In this document: in pieces, positions 17,753 to 24,163 of the stretch
Position numbering within the stretch: the first letter of the stretch is position 1
Layout: each line of letters begins with the position of its first letter
Source of the DNA: Paramesorhizobium salinisoli
GTDB lineage: Bacteria > Pseudomonadota > Alphaproteobacteria > Rhizobiales > Rhizobiaceae
Direction: 5' to 3'
Length of the DNA: 64,000 bases
Assembly: GCF_003335045.1 (NCBI RefSeq)
Contig: NZ_QOZG01000003.1
Location: forward strand, 248,001 to 312,000
Made by a program: the position numbers and the translations under genes
Notes under the pieces: model-generated
The model's input: the letters and a program-made list of their open reading frames with translations, nothing else
Database searches by the model: none
What the model was told of the DNA's origin: nothing

Positions 17753-18675
17753 CGATGGAAATGACGCAGGCCATTCTCCTGACGATTGCCACGGCTGCCA
17801 CGCCGCTGCTCATCGCGGCGATGGGAGAACTCGTGGTGGAGCGCTCCGGCGTTCTCAATCTCGGCGTCGAGGGCATGATGATCATGGGCGCTGTGACGGG
17901 ATTTGCCGTTGCGCAGATAACAGGTTCGGCCTGGTTGGGCATGTTTGCCGCTATCCTCGCGGGCGCCGCCTTCTCGCTGCTGTTCGGTTTTCTGACGTTG
18001 ACCCTGGTGACCAACCAGGTCGCAAGCGGTTTGGCGCTGACCCTTCTTGGTCTCGGTGTCTCGGCCATGATCGGAGAGCCTTTCGTCGGCCTGCCGGGCG
18101 TCCGCCTGGAGCCCATCCATATTCCTTATCTCACGGAGCTTCCCCTCATCGGACGGTTCGTCTTCGGGCAGGATCCGATCTTCTATCTCTCGATCCTGCT
18201 GGTCGTCGGCGTCAGCTGGTTCCTCTTCAGAACGAGGGCGGGACTGACACTGCGCGCCATCGGCGACAATCATAATTCGGCGCACGCGCTCGGCGTTCAT
18301 GTGGTCCGCACCCGCTATCTCGCCGTGCTTTTCGGCGGTGCCTGTGCCGGTCTTGCCGGAGCGCAGCTATCGCTCGTCTATGTGCCGCAATGGGTCGAGA
18401 ACATGACGGCCGGGCGGGGCTGGATCGCGCTTGCGCTCGTCGTCTTTGCCTCGTGGCGGCCATGGCGGGCCCTGGTTGGAGCATATATTTTCGGCGCCGT
18501 GACGATCGGGCAACTGCATGCACAGGCGCTTGGAATAGGCCTGCCGTCCCAGTTTCTTTCTTCGCTGCCCTATCTGGCAACGATACTGGTTCTTGTTCTA
18601 ATCTCGAGGAACAGGCGCTTGACGATGATGAACACCCCGGCCTCGCTCGGGAAACCGTTCGTTCCGGACCGCTGA
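17749..18675 (+). CDS. BMP-type ABC importer, permease 2 (NupQ/YufQ-like)
   Basis: The 308-residue membrane protein is the second permease of the importer. It has the conserved start LLIAAMGELVVERSGVLNLGVEGMM, the segment ITGSAWLGMFAAILAGAAFS, and the cytoplasmic loop AIGDNHNSAHALGV, all typical of the NupQ/RbsC-like subfamily. The ATG at 17749 overlaps the previous stop (ATGA); an alternative ATG two codons later at 17755 is equally well placed after GGAG. The binding-protein gene follows after 63 bases. Confidence 0.92.
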   Translation: MTMEMTQAILLTIATAATPLLIAAMGELVVERSGVLNLGVEGMMIMGAVTGFAVAQITGSAWLGMFAAILAGAAFSLLFGFLTLTLVTNQVASGLALTLLGLGVSAMIGEPFVGLPGVRLEPIHIPYLTELPLIGRFVFGQDPIFYLSILLVVGVSWFLFRTRAGLTLRAIGDNHNSAHALGVHVVRTRYLAVLFGGACAGLAGAQLSLVYVPQWVENMTAGRGWIALALVVFASWRPWRALVGAYIFGAVTIGQLHAQALGIGLPSQFLSSLPYLATILVLVLISRNRRLTMMNTPASLGKPFVPDR

Positions 18676-18738
18676 ATTGGACAATCAAGGGAACATTCCT
18701 GTCAAACAGGATGCGTTATCAACAGGAGAACAGGTAAT

Positions 18739-19806
18739 ATGAAAAAGATGCTTCTGGCGCTGGCCGCGGTAGCGAGCTTGGCTGTGGGGGGCGCCGCCCA
18801 TGCTCAGGAGAAGCTCAAGGTGGGCTTCATCTATATCGGCCCGCCCGGCGATTACGGCTGGACCTATCAGCACGATCAGGGCCGAAGAGCGCTGCAGGAT
18901 ACACTCGGCGACAAGGTCGAAACGACTTTCCTGGAGAGTGTGCCGGAAGGCGCGGATGCCGAGCGCTCCATCGAGCGACTGGCGCGTGCGGGCAACAAGC
19001 TGATCTTCACGACATCGTTCGGCTATATGGATCCTACGATCAAGGTCGCCAAGAAATTCCCTGACGTAAAGTTCGAGCACGCGACCGGCTATAAGACGGC
19101 CAAGAACGTTTCGGTTTATAATTCGCGCTTCTATGAAGGCCGCTATATCCAGGGCCAGATTGCCGCCAAGATGTCGAGGGTCGGTGTCGCCGGCTATATC
19201 GGTTCAATGCCGATCCCCGAAGTCGTACAGGGCATCAATGCCTTCATGCTCGGCGCGCAATCGGTCAATCCGGATTTCAAGGTGAAGGTAGTCTGGGTGA
19301 ATTCCTGGTTCGATCCCGGCAAGGAAGCCGACGCCGCCAAGGCGCTGATCGATCAGGGCGTCGATATCATCACCCAGCACACCGATTCCACCGCACCCAT
19401 GCAGGTGGCGGCGGAGCGCGGCATCAAGGCTTTCGGACAGGCGTCGGACATGATCAAGTTCGGCCCAAAGACGCAGTTGACCTCCATCGTCGACGATTGG
19501 GCCCCTTATTACATCGAGCGCGCCAAAGCCGTTCTTGACGGTACGTGGAAGTCGCAGAACATCTTCCACGGCATGCGTGAAGGTTTCGTCGTCATGGCGC
19601 CTTACACCAACATGCCTGACGATGTGAAGAAGATGGCTGAGGAGACCCAGGCGAAGATCACGTCCGGAGAACTGAAGCCCTTCACCGGCCCGATCAAGAA
19701 ACAGAATGGATCGGAATGGCTGAAGAAGGGCGAGACCGCCGATGACAAAGCCATCCTCAGCATGAACTTCTATGTCGCCGGCGTCGACGACAAGCTGCCA
19801 AAATAA
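18739..19806 (+). CDS. BMP-family substrate-binding protein
   Basis: The 355-residue precursor begins with a signal peptide (MLLALAAVASLAVGGAAHAQ) and continues with KVGFIYIGPPGDYGWTYQHD, the hallmark start of the basic membrane protein (BmpA/PnrA) family. These periplasmic proteins bind nucleosides or similar ligands for ABC uptake. The absence of a lipobox cysteine fits a soluble periplasmic form. AGGAGA lies about 9 bases upstream of the ATG. It is the last gene of the four-gene operon and is followed by a strong terminator. The substrate is unknown; no purine or sugar catabolic gene lies nearby. Confidence 0.93.
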   Translation: MKKMLLALAAVASLAVGGAAHAQEKLKVGFIYIGPPGDYGWTYQHDQGRRALQDTLGDKVETTFLESVPEGADAERSIERLARAGNKLIFTTSFGYMDPTIKVAKKFPDVKFEHATGYKTAKNVSVYNSRFYEGRYIQGQIAAKMSRVGVAGYIGSMPIPEVVQGINAFMLGAQSVNPDFKVKVVWVNSWFDPGKEADAAKALIDQGVDIITQHTDSTAPMQVAAERGIKAFGQASDMIKFGPKTQLTSIVDDWAPYYIERAKAVLDGTWKSQNIFHGMREGFVVMAPYTNMPDDVKKMAEETQAKITSGELKPFTGPIKKQNGSEWLKKGETADDKAILSMNFYVAGVDDKLPK

Positions 19807-19825
19807 GGGATTTCGATCTCGAAGC

Positions 19826-19854
19826 GGGGCGCCGGGAAACCGGCGCCTTTTTTT
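19826..19854 (+). terminator. Rho-independent terminator of the BMP importer operon
   Basis: GGCGCCGG at 19828 pairs with CCGGCGCC at 19840 around a short GAAA-like loop, and seven T residues follow. It lies about 20 bases after the binding-protein stop and just before the convergent acetyltransferase gene. Confidence 0.9.
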
Positions 19855-19864
19855 ATGCGCCCTA

Positions 19865-20335
19865 CTACAACGTCAGCTTCATTCCCTCGTGGCTGTCGAC
19901 AAAGCCGAGAGATTTATAAAAGCGGTGGGCATCGGAACGTGATTTGTCCGTCGCAAGCTGCACGACGCCGCAAGCGCGCGCCCGGCATTGCTCGATCGCC
20001 CAACCGATCATCTTGCGGCCGAAACCGTCGCCGCGGAAATCGCGCGCGATCCTCACGCTTTCGATCTGGCCGCGCCAGAGGCCGATACGCGATAGGCCCG
20101 GAATGAAGGATATCTGCAGGCAGCCGACGATCTTGTCTTCAGCCTCTGCGACGGCGAGCAACTGGTTGGGATCGCTGTCGATCGCCTCGAAAGCACAAAG
20201 ATATTCGTTGCGCAGGGGGAGGGTCGTATCCTCCCGCCGGGCTCCGAGTTCGTCATCCGCCAGCATCGCGACGATCATGGGCAGATCGTCAAAGACGGCC
20301 TTCCTGAATACCAGCGCGCCTTCCTTCTCCTGCAT
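19865..20335 (-). CDS. GNAT-family N-acetyltransferase
   Basis: The 156-residue protein has the GNAT fold: an N-terminal FRKAVFDDLPMIVAML, beta-strand IVGCLQISFIPGL, and the acetyl-CoA binding motif A in SVRIARDFRGDGFGRKMIGW, ending with AHRFYKSLGFVDSHEGMKL. It should transfer an acetyl group from acetyl-CoA to an unknown amine. Its ATG overlaps the rimO stop by one base (TGATG), so it is probably translated together with rimO. A GTG one codon upstream is also in frame. A role in modifying a ribosomal protein is conceivable from the neighbour but not shown. Confidence 0.85.
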   Translation of the reverse strand: MQEKEGALVFRKAVFDDLPMIVAMLADDELGARREDTTLPLRNEYLCAFEAIDSDPNQLLAVAEAEDKIVGCLQISFIPGLSRIGLWRGQIESVRIARDFRGDGFGRKMIGWAIEQCRARACGVVQLATDKSRSDAHRFYKSLGFVDSHEGMKLTL

Positions 20336-21648
20336 CACACCGCGATTCCGTGCAGGTCGTAAGCGTCGCTTTGCTCGATCTTGACCGTGACGATATCGCC
20401 GGCGCGTAGCGGACGCCGGGACTGGATATGAACCGAACCGTCGATCTCGGGCGCGTCATAGCGCGTGCGGCCCTTGGCAACTGTGCCGTTCGCCTCATCG
20501 ATGATGACGGGCAGGCGCTTGCCCACTTTTTTCTTCAATAGATTGGCCGAAATCTGCTGCTGCTTGGCCATGAAACGGTGCCAGCGGCTTTCCTTGACCT
20601 CCTCCGGCACCATTTCGAGGCCCAGATCATTGGCTTTCGCGCCTTTCACCGCTTCATATTTGAAGCAGCCTGCGCGATCGATCTTCGCTTCGTCGAGCCA
20701 ATCTAGCAACATCTGGAAATCTTCCTCCGTCTCGCCGGGGAAGCCGACGATGAAGGTGGAGCGCACGGCGAGGTCGGGGCAAGTCTCGCGCCAAGCTTGA
20801 ATGCGGCGCGAGGTCTTTTCCTGATGGGCAGGGCGACGCATGGATTTCAGCACCGCGGGCGAGGCGTGCTGGAAGGGGATGTCGAGATAGGGCAGGATCT
20901 TGCCTTCCGCCATTAGCGGAATGACTTCGTCGACATGCGGGTAGGGGTAGACGTAATGCATACGCACCCAGGCGCCCATTTCGCCCAATTCGCGCGCCAG
21001 GTCGATGAACTTGGCGCGAACCTGCCGGTCCTGCCAGACGCTTTCCTGGTATTTGATATCGACGCCATAGGCGCTGGTATCCTGCGAGATGACCAGGATT
21101 TCCTTCACCCCGGCCTTCACCAGCTTTTCAGCTTCACGCAGGACATCGCCCGCGGGCCTGGAAACCAGATCGCCGCGCAGCGCAGGGATGATGCAGAAGG
21201 AACAGCGGTTGGAGCAGCCTTCCGAAATCTTGAGATAGGCGTAATGGCGCGGCGTCAGCTTGACGCCCTGTGGCGGTACAAGATCGAGATAGGGATCGTG
21301 CGCGGGCGGAACGGCCTCGTGGACTGCCGTCATGACGCTCTCATAGGCCTGCGGACCCGTGATCGCCAGAACGTTGGGATGCCGTTCCCTGATGACATCG
21401 GGCTCAGCGCCGAGGCAGCCGGTGACGATGACCTTGCCGTTCTCATTGAGCGCCAGGCCGATGGCCTCCAGCGATTCATCGCGCGCGGAATCCAGGAAGC
21501 CGCATGTGTTGACGATCACCAGATCCGCGCCGTCATGCTTGCGCGATATCTCATAGCCTTCCGACCGGAGGCTGGTGATGATGCGTTCTGAATCGACAAG
21601 TGCCTTGGGGCAGCCGAGAGAGACGAAGCTGACGCGCGGAGCGTTCAT
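20335..21648 (-). CDS. rimO: Ribosomal protein S12 methylthiotransferase RimO
   Basis: The 437-residue radical-SAM enzyme adds a methylthio group to an aspartate of ribosomal protein S12. The N-terminal MTTase domain holds the auxiliary cluster cysteines ([32 protein letters not shown]). The radical-SAM motif CxxxCxxC is present as [18 protein letters not shown], and a C-terminal TRAM domain follows ([14 protein letters not shown]). The LGCPKA motif distinguishes RimO from MiaB. I start it at [12 protein letters not shown] (21648); an in-frame start 8 codons upstream is less typical. Confidence 0.95.
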   Translation of the reverse strand: MNAPRVSFVSLGCPKALVDSERIITSLRSEGYEISRKHDGADLVIVNTCGFLDSARDESLEAIGLALNENGKVIVTGCLGAEPDVIRERHPNVLAITGPQAYESVMTAVHEAVPPAHDPYLDLVPPQGVKLTPRHYAYLKISEGCSNRCSFCIIPALRGDLVSRPAGDVLREAEKLVKAGVKEILVISQDTSAYGVDIKYQESVWQDRQVRAKFIDLARELGEMGAWVRMHYVYPYPHVDEVIPLMAEGKILPYLDIPFQHASPAVLKSMRRPAHQEKTSRRIQAWRETCPDLAVRSTFIVGFPGETEEDFQMLLDWLDEAKIDRAGCFKYEAVKGAKANDLGLEMVPEEVKESRWHRFMAKQQQISANLLKKKVGKRLPVIIDEANGTVAKGRTRYDAPEIDGSVHIQSRRPLRAGDIVTVKIEQSDAYDLHGIAV

Positions 21649-21812
21649 GAATACCGGTCCTGCTTGGAGCATTTGCAGCCAAGTGAAGCTCGGCGTCGCA
21701 CAATGCAGCTAGATAAGTGAAATCCGGCGCGCAATAGCACGAAGCCGGCCATTTCGTAAATGCCTGCGCCTATGCCGCTCGGCATAACATTCGCAGACGC
21801 AGCCATAAAGCC

Positions 21813-21842
21813 GAACGACCGAGCTTCTCAGCCCGGTCGTTC
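21813..21842 (-). terminator. Hairpin after bfr, possible terminator
   Basis: GAACGACCG at 21813 and CGGTCGTTC at 21834 form a 9-base-pair stem with a 12-base loop. It lies about 30 bases beyond the bfr stop on the minus strand. The T-tract on that strand is short and interrupted, so termination is likely but not certain. Confidence 0.5.
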
Positions 21843-21873
21843 ATATTGCTATTTCGCGATGATGCGAAGGGTA

Positions 21874-22359
21874 TTATTCGGCGGAATCCGCAGGTGCGGC
21901 GTTCAGCAATCCATAACGCTCTTCACCGATCTTGGAGAGCAGGTCGAGCTGCGTCTCGAGGAAATCGATATGGCCTTCCTCGTCCTTCAGGAGTTCGTCG
22001 AAAAGCTGCTTGGTGACGTAATCGCCGAGTTCGTCGCAGATTTCGCGGGACTTCTTGTAGGAGGTGCGGGCGTCATATTCGCCCTTGAGATCCGACTCCA
22101 GCACTTCCCTGACGTTCTGGCCGATGCGCAGCGGCGCGACGGTCTGCAAATTCGGATGGCCTTCGAGGAAGATGATACGTGTGATGATGCGGTCGGCGTG
22201 ATGCATCTCTTCGATGGATTCCGCCCGCTCCTTGTTGGCAAGGCGCGTGTAGCCCCAATCGTCGAGAAGCCTGTAGTGCAGCCAATATTGGTTGACCGCG
22301 CCCAGTTCGAGGAACAGAGCCTCGTTAAGCCGCTCGATGACCTTTATGTCGCCCTTCAT
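21874..22359 (-). CDS. bfr: Bacterioferritin
   Basis: This 161-residue protein is a heme-containing ferritin that stores iron as a mineral core in a 24-subunit shell. The ferroxidase ligands Glu18, Glu51 and His54 are in place, and Met52, the axial heme ligand between subunit pairs, is present in [10 protein letters not shown]. Length and the start [15 protein letters not shown] are standard. The start overlaps the end of the upstream bfd gene by 35 bases, so the pair is probably one transcript with coupled translation. An Irr-type palindrome lies far upstream of bfd, which fits iron-dependent control. Confidence 0.95.
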   Translation of the reverse strand: MKGDIKVIERLNEALFLELGAVNQYWLHYRLLDDWGYTRLANKERAESIEEMHHADRIITRIIFLEGHPNLQTVAPLRIGQNVREVLESDLKGEYDARTSYKKSREICDELGDYVTKQLFDELLKDEEGHIDFLETQLDLLSKIGEERYGLLNAAPADSAE

Positions 22360-22636
22360 GCTGAATGCTCCCGTATTGCTGGCGTAGCGAACGAACACGA
22401 TCGATGAACGATATGACATCGCTATCGTTCTGGTCGTGCCGAAGATGATATTCTTCGGTCACTTTTATGATCGTTTCGACAACGTTTGGGAAGCATCCAC
22501 AGCAGCGCCCGCGCTTCTGCATGGCATGGTAGACCTTTGCCGGAACAATCAGTTGCCAGCAATCTTCATCGAGGAGGGCAATTATCGTGTCCTCGATCTC
22601 TTTTTGGGTAATAATGTTGCAGTGACATACAAGCAT
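22325..22636 (-). CDS. bfd: Bacterioferritin-associated ferredoxin (Bfd-like)
   Basis: The 103-residue protein carries a [2Fe-2S] cysteine pattern with Cys4 and Cys6 (MLVCHCN) and Cys45/Cys48 (RGRCCGCFP), as in Bfd. Bfd docks on bacterioferritin near the heme and passes electrons that reduce and release stored iron. The protein is longer than enterobacterial Bfd (about 64 residues) because of a charged C-terminal tail whose coding sequence overlaps bfr. Direct linkage to bfr supports the assignment. The ATG at 22636 has GGAG about 12 bases upstream, which is a weak ribosome binding site. Confidence 0.88.
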   Translation of the reverse strand: MLVCHCNIITQKEIEDTIIALLDEDCWQLIVPAKVYHAMQKRGRCCGCFPNVVETIIKVTEEYHLRHDQNDSDVISFIDRVRSLRQQYGSIQHEGRHKGHRAA

Positions 22637-22872
22637 CAGGATGCACTGCTCCAGTCAGAATGGGAGACGCGCAAAGATACGATGCCCGGAGAATAAGTAT
22701 TCGTCGCGCAAGCGCCAGAATATAGGCGTGCTTCTAGCGAGGGATGTCTTTGTTTATTCCAGAGAGGTGCGGCCGTTTTATTTAACGGCCATGCTGAACC
22801 GACCACAGGTTCCTCCAATCGCAAGGGTTAAAGGCCCTAACATCAAAGGGTTACACTCAATGAGTACCCGCT

Positions 22873-22902
22873 TATATGGGGGAGAGCGAGCAGGTATGTC
22901 AA
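22873..22902 (-). promoter_or_regulatory. Candidate promoter for bfd-bfr
   Basis: On the minus strand a perfect TTGACA (22897-22902) is followed after 18 bases by CATATA (22873-22878). This resembles a housekeeping sigma factor promoter facing bfd. The distance to the bfd start is about 230 bases. Confidence 0.45.
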
Positions 22903-22938
22903 ATTCTATCTTCTGGAATAGTTCTAGATATCAAGAGC

Positions 22939-22953
22939 TTAGAATAATTCTAA
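22939..22953. promoter_or_regulatory. Irr-type iron control element (ICE box)
   Basis: TTAGAATAATTCTAA is a perfect 15-base palindrome and extends on the right to TTCTAAA. It matches the ICE consensus (TTTAGAA..TTCTAAA) bound by the heme-responsive regulator Irr of rhizobia and Brucella. It lies about 40 bases upstream of the candidate bfd-bfr promoter. Irr itself is not encoded in this window. Confidence 0.65.
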
Positions 22954-23126
22954 ACTTGAGTGGAAGTGCCAGCTTTAAGTAGGAAATTTGCTCTCGGGCG
23001 CCGAAAAATGCGGTCTGCGCGGTTGAATTCGGGCAGTGTGTCAAATCGCCTCATGGGGCGCTTCCCCCCGGGATTTTTCATCCCGAAGGACCCGTTTGGG
23101 CATTGGATAAAGACGAAGGCGCGGAA

Positions 23127-23441
23127 TCAGGCACCTTCGACGACGTTGAAACCTTCAAACTTCGGCGATCCGAGATAGAGGACCTTGTTGGCGCCTGCAT
23201 TCTTGTGCGCATTGCGAAAATGCTCGGATTTGGTCCAGGCGACGAAATCCTCCTGGCTGCGCCAGATGGTATGCGAGGCATAGAGCGTGTAGTTCTCATC
23301 GGCATTGCGCGAGCCGCGCAGGAGATGGAACTCCACGAAACCAGGCAACTCCTTCAGGGTCGAATCGCGGTTCTTCCACACGGCTTCGAATGCGTCCTCG
23401 GAGCCATCCTGAACCTTGAACCTGTTCATGGCGATATACAT
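23127..23441 (-). CDS. hmuQ: IsdG-type heme-degrading monooxygenase (HmuQ/BhuQ-like)
   Basis: This 104-residue protein belongs to the antibiotic-biosynthesis-monooxygenase fold. The residues that form the IsdG catalytic triad are present at matching spacing: Asn6 (MYIAMNRF), Trp69 (DFVAW) and His79 (FRNAHK), with Trp and His ten apart as in IsdG (67 and 77). Such enzymes open the heme ring to release iron; the rhizobial and Brucella members are called HmuQ or BhuQ. AAAGGA lies about 10 bases before the ATG. It follows the unknown exported protein by 29 bases and is divergent from the heme receptor gene, which fits a role in heme iron use. Confidence 0.85.
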   Translation of the reverse strand: MYIAMNRFKVQDGSEDAFEAVWKNRDSTLKELPGFVEFHLLRGSRNADENYTLYASHTIWRSQEDFVAWTKSEHFRNAHKNAGANKVLYLGSPKFEGFNVVEGA

Positions 23442-23470
23442 TCATGCATTCCTTTCAGAGGCGGCAACAG

Positions 23471-23929
23471 TCAGATGCCGAAGCGGACGGACGACTTGGA
23501 GCTCGTCTTCAACTGGCGAATGCAGGCGCCTTCAGCAAGACCTTCCCCCGAGCATTCCGTCGCGTCATTGATCAATATGCGGCTGATGCTGTCGCATGCG
23601 ATATTGGCAAGATCGAAGCGGCGCACCTTGGTCTTTCCCGCGGGCAACGTCTTGAAATCGAGCAGTGCCAGACGCTCCACCCGTTGTTCGGCATTGAAGA
23701 GAACCATCTCGAACGTCACCTTGTCTAGCTGGACGTTCATTTCGTTTGCGGCGACGAAGGTCAGGCGACATCCCTTTTCAGACGTGTCGAGCGCGTTCAG
23801 CTCAAGACTTAAGGCAGGCGCCTGGCTGGTTCCCTGAGGGGATTCCTGGCCAGGCGCCCGCCCGGCCGCACCCAGCGAAAAAGCCAAAGCCGCGGTCAGA
23901 ACTCGGCATGTCTTCATCGGGTGCAGCAT
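23471..23929 (-). CDS. Exported protein of unknown function, co-transcribed with hmuQ
   Basis: I do not recognise a family. The 152-residue product has a signal peptide (VLTAALAFSLGAAGRAPGQ) and a mature part of about 130 residues with four cysteines (GCRLTF, ANIACDS, ATECSGE, GACIRQL), which could form two disulfides in the periplasm. Its pattern of alternating hydrophobic strands (VTFEMVLFN, VERLALLDF) suggests a beta-sandwich. GGGGAG precedes the ATG at 23929; an ATG four codons later is possible. It is the first gene of a two-gene unit with hmuQ and shares the iron-box divergent promoter region with the heme receptor, so a role in heme uptake is inferred. Confidence 0.75.
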   Translation of the reverse strand: MLHPMKTCRVLTAALAFSLGAAGRAPGQESPQGTSQAPALSLELNALDTSEKGCRLTFVAANEMNVQLDKVTFEMVLFNAEQRVERLALLDFKTLPAGKTKVRRFDLANIACDSISRILINDATECSGEGLAEGACIRQLKTSSKSSVRFGI

Positions 23930-24003
23930 CTCTTCTCCCCTGTTTCGATACGGCCCAGTCATTGTTCCAAAAAGGTTATTTCAAAGCGAAATGGCTCGCA
24001 ACT

Positions 24004-24009
24004 ATTATC
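24004..24009 (-). promoter_or_regulatory. Candidate -10 element for the hmuQ unit
   Basis: GATAAT is read on the minus strand at 24009-24004, about 75 bases before the ATG of the exported-protein gene. The RirA-type box begins two bases upstream of it, so an occupied box would block this promoter. Confidence 0.4.
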
Positions 24010-24038
24010 TTGACTAAAAATATCATATTTCGTAATTC
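24010..24038 (+). promoter_or_regulatory. Candidate heme receptor promoter
   Basis: TTGACT (24010-24015) and TAATTC (24033-24038) are separated by 17 bases and face the receptor gene. The -35 hexamer overlaps the left half of the RirA-type box, an arrangement suited to repression. The leader would be about 120 bases long. Confidence 0.45.
24011..24025. promoter_or_regulatory. RirA-type iron-responsive operator (IRO)
   Basis: TGACTAAAAATATCA matches the rhizobial iron-responsive operator pattern TGA-N9-TCA exactly. The right part also lies in the perfect palindrome AAATATCATATTT (24018-24030). It is placed between the divergent hmuQ unit and the heme receptor gene, overlapping candidate promoters of both. 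RirA, encoded 6.7 kb downstream, is the expected ligand. Confidence 0.7.
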
Positions 24039-24163
24039 CGGTCTGCTCGTCGGGGATGACGGTTCAAAATCTCAACCGGTCCGAAACAAGCATAGCCAGC
24101 CGGGCTCCAGCCCTTCGCCAGCCAACGTCGTTTTCTAAAATTTGAAGCGGGTTAGGTGGGGCC

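Larger units (their letters stand above)
22637..23126. other. Long intergenic region upstream of bfd-bfr
   Basis: These 490 bases hold no convincing gene; the short open frames have atypical composition and no ribosome binding sites. The region is more AT-rich than its surroundings. From left to right it contains a hairpin (GGCCGTT at 22771 with AACGGCC at 22784), a candidate minus-strand promoter near 22873-22902, an Irr-type palindrome at 22939-22953, and a short hairpin at 23069-23085 that may end the hmuQ transcript. If the promoter is used, bfd has an unusually long leader of about 230 bases. Confidence 0.6.

Noticed and set aside
22641-22982. 113-codon plus-strand open frame in the bfd upstream region
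   Set aside because: No ribosome binding site, atypical composition, no similarity to any protein I know; the region looks regulatory.
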